7,218 bases of DNA from Hyphomicrobiales bacterium (GTDB lineage Bacteria; Pseudomonadota; Alphaproteobacteria; Rhizobiales; Xanthobacteraceae), in assembly GCA_003133345.1 (NCBI GenBank), contig PKXB01000112.1:5436-12653 (forward strand), given 5' to 3'. The first letter of the stretch is position 1. Every line of letters begins with the position of its first letter. The notes beneath the pieces were generated by a model. It was not told the DNA's origin and made no database searches. It saw only the letters and a program-made list of their open reading frames with translations. Made by a program: the position numbers and the translations under genes. Shown here piece after piece: positions 1 to 7,200 of the stretch.

Positions 1-414
1 ATGGTCGGGCTGGACGCCAGCGTTTGCGACAAATTCCCCGCGGAACTGTCCGGCGGCATGACCAAGCGGGTGGCGCTGGCGCGCGCGTTGGCGCTCGATC
101 CGGAGATCGTGTTCCTGGACGAGCCGACCTCCGGCCTTGATCCGATCGGGGCGGGTGAGTTCGACAGTCTGATCGCGACTTTGCAGCGCACTCTGGGGCT
201 GACCGTTTTCATGGTGACCCATGACTTGGACAGCCTGCATACGGTCTGCGACCGCATCGCGGTTTTAGCCGACGGCAAGATCATTGCCGCGGGCACCATG
301 GACACCATGCTGGCGTCCACCCATCCCTGGCTGCAAGCCTATTTCCACGGTAAGCGCTCGCGGGCGAGCCATCTCGAAGCAGGAATGCCGAGCCCGTTGC
401 CGGGCCGCGCCTAA
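1..414 (+). CDS. ABC transporter ATP-binding protein, MlaF/Ttg2A-like (C-terminal part, 5' truncated by window edge)
   Basis: This is the C-terminal half of an ABC ATPase that would energise an Mla-type phospholipid or organic-solvent-resistance transporter at the inner membrane. Visible motifs, numbered from the first codon of the window, are the ABC signature LSGGM (16-20), Walker B IVFLDE (36-41), the D-loop SGLD (44-47) and the switch histidine in MVTHD (H74). LSGGM in place of LSGGQ is typical of the MlaF/Ttg2A group, as is a tail with the pattern HPWLQAYFHG. Walker A and the Q-loop are missing because they lie upstream of the window, so the ATG at base 1 is an internal methionine and not the start. 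The gene ends with TAA at 412-414. No MlaD-like (MCE) gene follows; instead there is a 26 bp spacer and a convergent gene remnant. The family call is fairly secure, the exact substrate is not. Confidence 0.88.
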   Translation: MVGLDASVCDKFPAELSGGMTKRVALARALALDPEIVFLDEPTSGLDPIGAGEFDSLIATLQRTLGLTVFMVTHDLDSLHTVCDRIAVLADGKIIAAGTMDTMLASTHPWLQAYFHGKRSRASHLEAGMPSPLPGRA

Positions 415-440
415 ATTTTCGTCAATGGCTTGCGCTGGGC

Positions 441-690
441 TTAATCGAAACGTCCGGCCGCGTGCGCCAGCATGGTGTAGACCTTGCCGGTTTCCGAGGT
501 GAGGTTAAGTGCGCGCCACCACCTGGCCGCGGTCGTCGCGCGCGACCTCATCGAGCAGCCGCTCGAACTCGCCGATATAGCGGTCCACCGTCTGCTTGAA
601 CTCGCGGTCGGCGCGGTACTTCTTGCGGATCTCGTCCAACGCCTGCTGGTCCTGCAAGGTGTAGAGCCGGCGGGTGAAGACGTTGCGTTC
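441..690 (-). pseudogene. Truncated, frameshifted duplicate of the 3' end of the large helical-repeat gene
   Basis: Read on the minus strand, this segment encodes the same C-terminal domain as the end of the large gene at 3966-4214. It starts at the codon for Glu in ERNVFTRRL and ends at GRFD-stop. By hand alignment the two copies differ at 13 bases plus one extra T, about 94% identity. The extra T (at 505/506) turns ACT-TAC into ACT-TAA, so translation would stop after 61 residues, 21 residues short of the domain end. Four residue changes are seen relative to the other copy: G to D, F to L, H to R and E to A. Homology ends abruptly at 690, and the minus-strand frame upstream of it runs into unrelated sequence with a stop at 727-729, so no start or promoter is present. 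It keeps a terminal TAA (441-443) and lies 26 bp from the convergent ABC gene, as expected of the original end of the gene. Confidence 0.88.
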
Positions 691-812
691 TAGCGGCTCG
701 CAGAGGACTTTTTCAACAGTCGACCCTTATCCGATATTCCAGCCAATTGCAGAACTCTGGGCCCGTGCGATGTTCTGTGCGGACGGTGGCGATTCCCGAT
801 AGTCGTCCTTGA

Positions 813-849
813 CGTCACGGGCATAAAAATTTCAAAAATGACCGTGACG
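813..849. promoter_or_regulatory. 8-bp perfect inverted repeat, possible operator
   Basis: CGTCACGG at 813-820 is repeated as its exact reverse complement CCGTGACG at 842-849, with a 21-base AT-rich spacer. The half-site centres lie 29 bp apart, close to three helical turns, which would suit a dimeric or looping DNA-binding protein. A weak RNA hairpin is the alternative, but the loop is long and no T-tract follows. Its position about 210 bp upstream of the chosen start of the c-di-GMP gene fits a regulatory role. This is inference only; an 8-bp dyad can occur by chance. Confidence 0.3.
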
Positions 850-937
850 ATCGGCTATTCATCGCGTTGGAAGCTGTTAACGATACCAAGATCTGAGAAA
901 TGTGAGTTAAGAATTGATATTCGTTAAGAAAAAAATA

Positions 938-966
938 TTGACGTTCCTAAATTGCAATTCTAGATC
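938..966 (+). promoter_or_regulatory. Possible sigma-70-type promoter for the c-di-GMP gene
   Basis: A good -35-like hexamer TTGACG (938-943) is followed after 17 bases by TAGATC (961-966), which matches the -10 consensus at only three positions. The surrounding DNA is strongly AT-rich and the location, 92 bp upstream of the preferred start codon, is sensible. Because the -10 is poor, this is only a candidate; AT-rich DNA produces such matches often. Confidence 0.25.
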
Positions 967-1044
967 ATTCGCCATTAAACGTGTTTTATTGTCAGTAGTG
1001 CATTTTTGCCCGATGGGGCGGGCGTCTAAAAAATTTTGTACCAC

Positions 1045-1050
1045 GGAAAG
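1045..1050 (+). promoter_or_regulatory. Ribosome binding site that decides the start of the c-di-GMP gene
   Basis: GGAAAG lies 7 bases upstream of the ATG at 1058 and is the only purine-rich Shine-Dalgarno-like sequence at proper spacing near any of the possible starts. The alternative ATG at 1013 is preceded by a T-rich stretch with no such signal, and the upstream TTG at 914 lies in sequence that does not look coding. Confidence 0.45.
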
Positions 1051-1057
1051 CGACCGG

Positions 1058-3763
1058 ATGCGAACCGCATCTGAGGAGCCCGCGCACATCGCGGACAATT
1101 CAGTAGCCGCAAAAAGCGCGTGGCACTCTCGTCCGATCCGATTGATCATCATCAGCGGAATCATACTAGTCGGTGCCGTCATTGCGGAGACGGCGGGCCT
1201 GCTTTTGAATCTTCGCGACCGTGACCTTGCCGAAAGCAAGCGCGAGCTATCAAGACTTACATTGATACTGGCCGAGCAGATCGATCACAGCTTTCAGTCA
1301 GCGGAGCTTATCCAGACGGCGGTGATCGAGCGCATGCAAAGTCTCGGCATTGCGTCGGCAGAAGAGCTTGAACGGTGGATGTCCGGCTATGACACCCATC
1401 AACGTCTCAAAGATCAAATCAGTGCATTGCCGTATATCGACGCCATTGTGCTGACTGATGCCAAAGGCAAACTGATCAACTTCTCCCGCTCTTGGCCGAT
1501 TCCGAGCGTGAAGATTCCCGATGAAGACCCTTCCGAATTATTCAAATCTGACCCACCTCTGATTTCTTTTGTGGGCAAGCCTATGCGCAGCCCTGTTACC
1601 GGAACCTGGGTTTTTCCGGTCGTACGCAAGTTCACCGGCCCGGACGGCAAGTTCTTGGGCGTGGTGAAGGGCGTTATTGACACGCAGCAACTTGAGCAAC
1701 ATTTCAAGGCTATTACCAATGCGGCAGATGGCTCGATTGCGCTCTTTCGCCGCGACGGCACGCTGCTTGCCCGCTATCCCCGTCCCGACGCTATCATAGG
1801 CAAATCCATTCCCCGCAGCGGACTGTTCGAAAATCTGCAGCCGAAATTTGAATATGGCACAATTCGAAAGATTGGCGAAGTCGATGGCAAGGATCGACTG
1901 ATTTCGGCTCGCGCGCTCGCCCATTACCCAGTTGTGGTGGTGGCCACGACTTCGGTCGCTGAAGCTCTTGCCAATTGGAAACGCGGGGCTATCACCATGA
2001 CCGCTGCGGCCCTCATGATAGGGCTCTTGATTGGTGGCATGGTTATCGTCTGTGTATGGCAGGTTGGAAAAAAGTTTCGTGAGAAAAATCTTCAACGAGA
2101 TACCGCCCTCGAAAACATGTCTCAAGGGCTGGTCATGTTCGATTCGGCGGCGCGGCTCGTTATGTGCAATGATCGCTACCGGCAGATCTACAATATGTCG
2201 CCAGATTTGACGAAGCCAGACTGCGCTGTTTTAGACCTACTCAAATCCCGTGTGGCGAACGGAACTTTTTCCGGCAACCCAGAGAAGTACGTTGGCGGTC
2301 TCCTGGCCACGATCGCCCAAGGGGAGACGGCAAAACAAGAGGTGGAGACAGGCGACGGCCGCATTATTTCCGTCGTGAATCAACCAATGGTGGACGGCGG
2401 ATGGATCGCCACACACGAAGACATCACGGAGCGTCGACGTACTGAGGCGATAATTGCGCGCATGGCGCACTACGATGCGCTGACCGGCCTACCTAATCGT
2501 GCATTGTTTTTGGAGGAGCTGGATAGGGCGCTCGCACTAGTCCAGCGGGGAGGACGTTTCGCGCTATTGTATCTCGATCTTGATCAGTTCAAGCGCGTGA
2601 ATGATACTCTCGGACACATAATTGGCGACGAGTTGCTCAAAATTGTCGCCGACCGTCTGCGCGGCTGCGTCAGAGAGACGGACTTGATTGCCCGGCTGGG
2701 TGGCGATGAATTTGCCATTATTCAAACTTCACTTGAGCCGTCCTCAGACCCTGCGGCGCTGGCAGAACGAATCAGCGAAGCCCTCAAAGCGCCTTCCGAT
2801 ATTGATCGTCATAAAGTTGTAGCGGGCGTCAGCATTGGCATCGCTATCGCGCCAAATGATGCGGCCGATCGGGATCAGTTGGTGAAATGCGCTGACATGG
2901 CCCTTTATGGAGCCAAGGGTGGCGGACGGGGCACCTATTGCTTCTACGAGCCAGAATTAGATGCGCGCGTGAAGGCTCGGCATAAGCTGGACACCGATTT
3001 GTGCGATGCGCTCGCCAATGGTGAATTCGAGTTGTACTACCAACCTATCGTCAACCTGCAAACCAACCAGGTGAGTGGCTGCGAAGCCCTGCTGCGCTGG
3101 CACCATCCAGAGCGCGGTATGGTCGAGCCCACCGAGTTTATTCCAGTCGCGGAGGAAAATGGACTCATTGCCTCCCTTGGCGAGTGGGTGCTGCGGCAAG
3201 CTTGTGCCGACGCCGCCACTTGGCCAGACGGCGTCAAAGTTGCAGTCAATCTCTCGCCCACCCAGTTGATGGGTGGCAAGTTGCTGCCAGTGGTCATCAA
3301 TGCCCTTGCGGCGTCGGGAATGTCAGCCAGCAGATTGGAGCTTGAGATTACCGAATCAGTTCTCATGCAGAACACCTTTGCGAGCCTCGCTATGCTGCAT
3401 CAGTTGCGCGACATAGGGGTGCGGATCGCGATGGATGATTTCGGTACTGGATATTCCTCCTTGAGTTATCTGCGGAGCTTCCCATTCGACAAGATTAAGA
3501 TCGATCGCTCCTTTATCGAGGGGATCTCGGAAGAGAATGACTGCGCGGCCATCGTGGAAGCGGTAATAGATATGGCGCACCGTCTTAATATGACGACTAC
3601 TGCTGAAGGTATTGAGACAGTCGAGCAGCGGGAGAAAGTCCGCGAATTGGGCTGCACCGAATTGCAGGGCTATCTATTCAGCCGTCCGAAACCCCTCGCG
3701 GAAATATTGCCGTTGCTTGCACCGCGCGCTGAGATGGTAGAGTGCGAGGCAAGTGCGGCCTGA
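1058..3763 (+). CDS. Membrane-anchored Cache-PAS-GGDEF-EAL c-di-GMP synthase/phosphodiesterase
   Basis: This 901-residue protein should make and/or hydrolyse cyclic di-GMP at the inner membrane in response to signals. Order of domains: TM1 (about 27-50); a periplasmic region of about 260 residues resembling double-Cache (PDC) sensors of diguanylate cyclases; TM2 (about 311-334); a PAS domain (about 347-462) ending in DITERRR; GGDEF (about 465-625) beginning DALTGLPNR; and EAL (about 640-885). The GGDEF motif is intact (548-552) and the inhibitory RxxD site is present (RETD, 539-542), so product feedback is expected. The EAL domain keeps QPI (662-664), EAL (676-678), N731, E763, the DDFGTG loop (793-798), K814, the AEGIET motif (849-854) and Q870, so it should be catalytically competent too. 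Which activity dominates cannot be read from sequence. ATG 1058 is preferred for its ribosome binding site; ATG 1013 (15 residues longer) and TTG 914 (48 longer) are alternatives. Base composition is lower in GC than both neighbours, and the gene lies between direct repeats, both consistent with acquisition. Confidence 0.93.
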   Translation: MRTASEEPAHIADNSVAAKSAWHSRPIRLIIISGIILVGAVIAETAGLLLNLRDRDLAESKRELSRLTLILAEQIDHSFQSAELIQTAVIERMQSLGIASAEELERWMSGYDTHQRLKDQISALPYIDAIVLTDAKGKLINFSRSWPIPSVKIPDEDPSELFKSDPPLISFVGKPMRSPVTGTWVFPVVRKFTGPDGKFLGVVKGVIDTQQLEQHFKAITNAADGSIALFRRDGTLLARYPRPDAIIGKSIPRSGLFENLQPKFEYGTIRKIGEVDGKDRLISARALAHYPVVVVATTSVAEALANWKRGAITMTAAALMIGLLIGGMVIVCVWQVGKKFREKNLQRDTALENMSQGLVMFDSAARLVMCNDRYRQIYNMSPDLTKPDCAVLDLLKSRVANGTFSGNPEKYVGGLLATIAQGETAKQEVETGDGRIISVVNQPMVDGGWIATHEDITERRRTEAIIARMAHYDALTGLPNRALFLEELDRALALVQRGGRFALLYLDLDQFKRVNDTLGHIIGDELLKIVADRLRGCVRETDLIARLGGDEFAIIQTSLEPSSDPAALAERISEALKAPSDIDRHKVVAGVSIGIAIAPNDAADRDQLVKCADMALYGAKGGGRGTYCFYEPELDARVKARHKLDTDLCDALANGEFELYYQPIVNLQTNQVSGCEALLRWHHPERGMVEPTEFIPVAEENGLIASLGEWVLRQACADAATWPDGVKVAVNLSPTQLMGGKLLPVVINALAASGMSASRLELEITESVLMQNTFASLAMLHQLRDIGVRIAMDDFGTGYSSLSYLRSFPFDKIKIDRSFIEGISEENDCAAIVEAVIDMAHRLNMTTTAEGIETVEQREKVRELGCTELQGYLFSRPKPLAEILPLLAPRAEMVECEASAA

Positions 3764-3965
3764 TTGGTTCGCCTCCGCCATTGTACCAAATGAAGGGCAA
3801 GAGTTGAGAATACTGCATCGTGCGTAGCGATCCCTCGACTCCTTGCTGGCACACAGCCGGAACGTCTGTTGTTGGCACGAAACAGCAGTTTGCGGCCGCA
3901 ATGAATAACGGCCACTCAACAGGCACGGGCGAACATCGTCGAGTAGACGTTTATGAGTTAACGAC
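3764..3965. other. Convergent spacer without a convincing terminator
   Basis: This 202 bp stretch separates two converging genes. It contains a 12-bp palindrome TTGCGGCCGCAA (3890-3901) and a few 4-5 bp stems, such as CTGTT/AACAG at 3866-3885, but no hairpin followed by a run of T on either strand, so I cannot point to an intrinsic terminator. No plausible gene was seen. Unlike the 26 bp spacer next to the ABC gene, it shares no sequence with the flank of the other copy of the gene end. Confidence 0.6.
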
Positions 3966-4214
3966 TCAGTCGAAACGCCCGGCCGCGTGCGCCAGCATGG
4001 TGTAGACCTTGCCGGTCTCCGAGGTGAGGTAAGTGCGCGCCACCACCTGGCCGCGGTCATCGCGCTCGACCTCATCAAGCAGGTGCTCGAACTCGCCGAT
4101 ATAGCGGTCCACCGTCTGCTTGAATTCGCGGTCGGCGCGGTACTTCTTGCGGATCTCGTCGAACGCCTGCTGGCCCTGCAAGGTGTAGAGCCGGCGGGTG
4201 AAGACGTTGCGCTC
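3966..4214 (-). repeat. Intact copy of the 250-bp direct repeat (3' end of the large gene)
   Basis: This is the functional copy of the segment duplicated at 441-690. The two are in the same orientation, with equivalent points 3524-3525 bp apart. Homology stops exactly at the stop codon on one side (TGA here, TAA in the other copy) and within a codon at 4214 on the other side. Of the 13 base differences, one swaps the stop codon, seven are synonymous and five fall in four changed codons. The repeat encloses the c-di-GMP gene and its leader. Confidence 0.88.
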
Positions 4215-7200
4215 GCCGCGCTTGTAGCGGTCCCACAGATCGGCCGCCGCGTCGTGATCGATCATGCGGGCGATATCGACCGAGAGCGAGTCGAGCGACT
4301 CGATGCTGTGCCGGGGCGTGCGCTCCTCGCCTCCGCGCAGCGGCTCGCGCGCGGTTTCGCGCGGCAGATCGCGCTCCGGCTCGCCTTCCTCGCGCGAGGC
4401 GCGGCTGAGCAGATCGGTGAGCCAGCCGGTGCGGCTGGTGGCGCTCGCCGGCGGGCTGAGCGAGGGCGTCTCAGTGCGGCGGGCGGCCGGCGCGAAGCTG
4501 CCGACGTCGTTGCGCGGGGCCGGGCGGGCCGAAAGTTCGCCGCGGCTGCCGGCGGCGGCGCGCGGGGTTTCCTCGCGCAGCGGACGGCGCGGCTCGACCG
4601 CGTCGAGATTGCGGCCGTGGCGGGCGACGATGCGGTTGAGTTCGGCCAGCGCCTCGATCTGGTCGACGATGACGCGGCGCATTTGCGCGGTGCTTTCGGC
4701 GGTCTCCTGCGGCAGCTCGAACATGCCGCGGCGCAATTCGGCGCGCGTGGTTTCGAGCTCGCGCTGCATTTCGGCGGCCATCTGCTTCATGCCCTGCACC
4801 GTCTCGGCGAAGCGCTCGTTGGCGTCGCTGAACATTGCGTGGGTGTCGCCGGCGGTCTGCTCGTAGATCGAGCGCATCGCCTCGGCGGTGCGGCGGCGTT
4901 CGTCGTCGGCGTGTTCGCGCACGCGCTCGTACTGCTCGCTGATCGCGCGGCTTTCTTCGGCGGTCGACTCCGACAGCACGCGGGCGATGTCGCGCGCGCG
5001 GGCGGAGGCCACCTCAAGCGACTCGTCGAGCAGGCCGGAGAAGCGCTTGAGCCGCTGGTCGAGATCCTCGGTGCGGATGTCGAGCGTGGCGACCAGCGAA
5101 TCGAGCGTGGCCCGGCGCTCGTCCATGCCGTCCTCGGTGCGCTGGTTGCTGTGGTCGATCTGTTCGGCGGCGTTGGCGAGGTCGCGGCCATGGGCATTGA
5201 ACTGACTGGCGAGCTCGCCGAGATCGGCGATGACCCGCGCGGTGACTTCGCGGAAGTCGGCGATGTTGGTTTCCACCCGATTGGTGACGGCGCCGGTCGC
5301 GCCGGTGACCTCGGTCATGGCGGTGACGAATTCCGACACCCGCAGCACCAGCGTGTTCTCGAGCGCGCTCATGTTCGCGTGCGAGCCGGTGAGCACTTCC
5401 TGCAGCATGATGTTGGCTTCGCGCAGCCGCTCGAACAAGGCGGTGGTGTCGGCGCGCAGCATGTTGTGCGTTTCCAGCATCTCGCTGACGGTGGCGGTCG
5501 CGGTCGATTTCGACAGTTCGATCGCCTTCTGCGCGGTGTCATTCAGATCGTTCAGGGTGCGGTTGACCGTATTGGAGGCGGCTTCGCCCGCGCTGTTGAT
5601 CATGCGCGAGATTTCGGTGCTGTTGTCCAGCATCGTGCGCGTGAAGACGAAGCCCTTATCTTCGATCGACTTCATCGCCTCATCGGTGGCCTTGCTGACG
5701 TCGCTGGCGAATTGCTGGCCCTTTTCGGTGATGGCGGCGAGCACGCCGCCGCTCTTGTCGGACAGCACGGTGGCCATCTCGTTGGTGCGCCGGCTGACCG
5801 CGTCCGCGATCTCGTCGGCCTTGCCGACGAAGTTGCGGGAGACCTCGGTGCTCACGTCTAGAAGCGTGCGCTCGACTTCGCTGGCGCTGGTGCGCAGCGT
5901 CTCGCTGGTGATGAGCCCGATCTGGCTGAGCGAGCGTTCGGCGTCGGCCGAGCTGGTCTTGATCGACTGGCCGACCTGCTCCAGGCGGGCATGCAGCGCG
6001 TCGGCGGCGGCCTTGGTGCGGGCCTCGAGCTGATTGGTGACGGTCTCGGCGCGCCCGACCAGCAGATCCTCGAAGCGGGTGACGCGGCTGTCGAGCGTGT
6101 TGGCGACTTCGAGCGCGCGTGCGCCCAAGGTCTGCTCGATCTGGGCAATCTTGGCGCCGATCGCATCCGCGACCTCGGCGCCGCGCGTCGTGATGGTGCT
6201 AGTCACCAAGCCGATGCGGCCGTCGAGCGTATCGACGACCCGCTTGCCGCCGTCGGTCAGGCGGGTGGTGAGATCGGACACGCGTGAGCCGAGTTGCTCC
6301 TCGAACTGCGAGAGCCGCACGTCGATCGAGCCGGTGAGTTCGCCGGCGCGGCCGGTCAGGCGTTGATCGAACGTATCGACGTAATTGCGCATCGCCTCGG
6401 CTACATCCTGGGTGCGCTGGCCCAGGCGCTCCACCAGTTCGCCGCCATAGGTCTTCACGGTGCGGTCGAACTCGGCGATGTGACGGGTGATCAGGCTGCC
6501 GAGCGTGTCGGCGTCGCGCGAGACCTTTTCGCTGAGCGCGGTGCCGCCCTGGTTGAACATGTCCTCGAATGCTTGCAGGCGCGCGGCCAGCATGTCCTTG
6601 ACCGCGTCGCCGCGGCTGTTGAGCACCTGCGCCAGGGCTTCGGTGTTTTGGCGGAAGTTGTCGACCACCGTGTTGCCGGTCGAACGCAGCGTGGTGTTCA
6701 CTTCCTCGGCGCGGGCGGCGATAGTTTCGGCCATCTGGCCGCCGGTTTGGGTGAGGGCGTCGTTGAACTGCTGCGAGCGGCTCGCCATGGCCTCGATGGT
6801 GACGGCGGCTTTTTGCGCGAAGCCCTGCGCGACCTGGTCGAGCCGGGCGCTCATCATCTGCTGCAGGCGGGCGGCGAGGTCGGCAAACTCGTCGTGCACG
6901 TGCTCGGACTTGAAATTGAGGCTGTTCGTTAGCTGGTCGCTGGCGGACGAGATGGCGGCGCTGGCGCGGTCGCCGGTGGTCTCCAGCCGGTCGAGCATGG
7001 TCGCGCCGCGCTCGGTCAGCGTATCGATCATGGAATCGCCGGCGTGGCCGAGCGCCATCGTGATGTGCTCGCCCTTCTCCGTGAGCACGCGGGTGACACG
7101 TTGCGCCACCTCGTTGACCTTGTCGGAGACCAGATCGCCGACCGAGGTGATGTCGTGCGACAGATCGAGGTGCACGCTGGCGATGGCGTTGCGCACGTGC

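Larger units (their letters stand above)
691..1057. other. AT-rich non-coding leader between the pseudogene and the c-di-GMP gene
   Basis: This is 367 bp with no convincing gene. The base composition drops sharply here: a hand count of the row 901-960 gives 16 G or C in 60 bases, against 33 of 60 in the row 2461-2520 inside the c-di-GMP gene and 45 of 60 in the row 6001-6060 in the large gene. The reading frame of the c-di-GMP gene is open back to a TTG at 914, but the residues it would add (rich in K, F and C) do not look like a conserved N-terminus. The stretch holds the short dyad at 813-849, two GTTAAGAA copies and a possible promoter, listed separately. No tRNA, transposase remnant or strong hairpin with a T-tract was seen. 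Confidence 0.6.

Noticed and set aside
484..693. A 69-residue plus-strand open frame across the duplicated segment
   Set aside because: It is the antisense shadow of the gene remnant; the same shadow appears over the intact copy near 4000.
914..1057. N-terminal extension of the c-di-GMP gene from the TTG at 914
   Set aside because: The added 48 residues are encoded by AT-rich, leader-like DNA with no Shine-Dalgarno signal at 914; the ATG at 1058 has one at proper spacing.
691..1057. Insertion-sequence end or transposase remnant in the AT-rich leader, suggested by the ACTTTTTCAACAG stretch near 707
   Set aside because: No matching inverted end is found on the right side, no transposase fragment is visible, and no target duplication can be defined.
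3890..3901. 12-bp palindrome TTGCGGCCGCAA as a terminator or operator
   Set aside because: It has no loop and no T-tract, so it is a poor terminator, and it lies between converging gene ends where an operator has no obvious target. Listed only within the spacer entry.
713..3922. TCAACAG present near both ends of the inserted segment (713-719 and 3916-3922), as possible attachment or target-site sequences
   Set aside because: Seven bases within two searched flanks of several hundred bases is expected by chance, and the copies do not lie at the homology junctions.
3764..3965. CRISPR array, tRNA or rRNA in the spacers
   Set aside because: There are no regularly spaced repeats and no cloverleaf or rRNA-like sequence in either non-coding stretch.
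3987..5861. A 624-residue open frame on the plus strand opposite the large gene, with other long plus-strand frames further right
   Set aside because: These are mirror frames of a high-GC gene with biased codons. They are rich in A, G, R and L with no domain, while the minus-strand frame shows perfect 11-residue periodicity and a recognisable architecture.
7194..7196. GTG at 7194-7196 as the start of the large gene
   Set aside because: The frame stays open to the window edge and the 11-residue register continues upstream of this codon, so it is internal.
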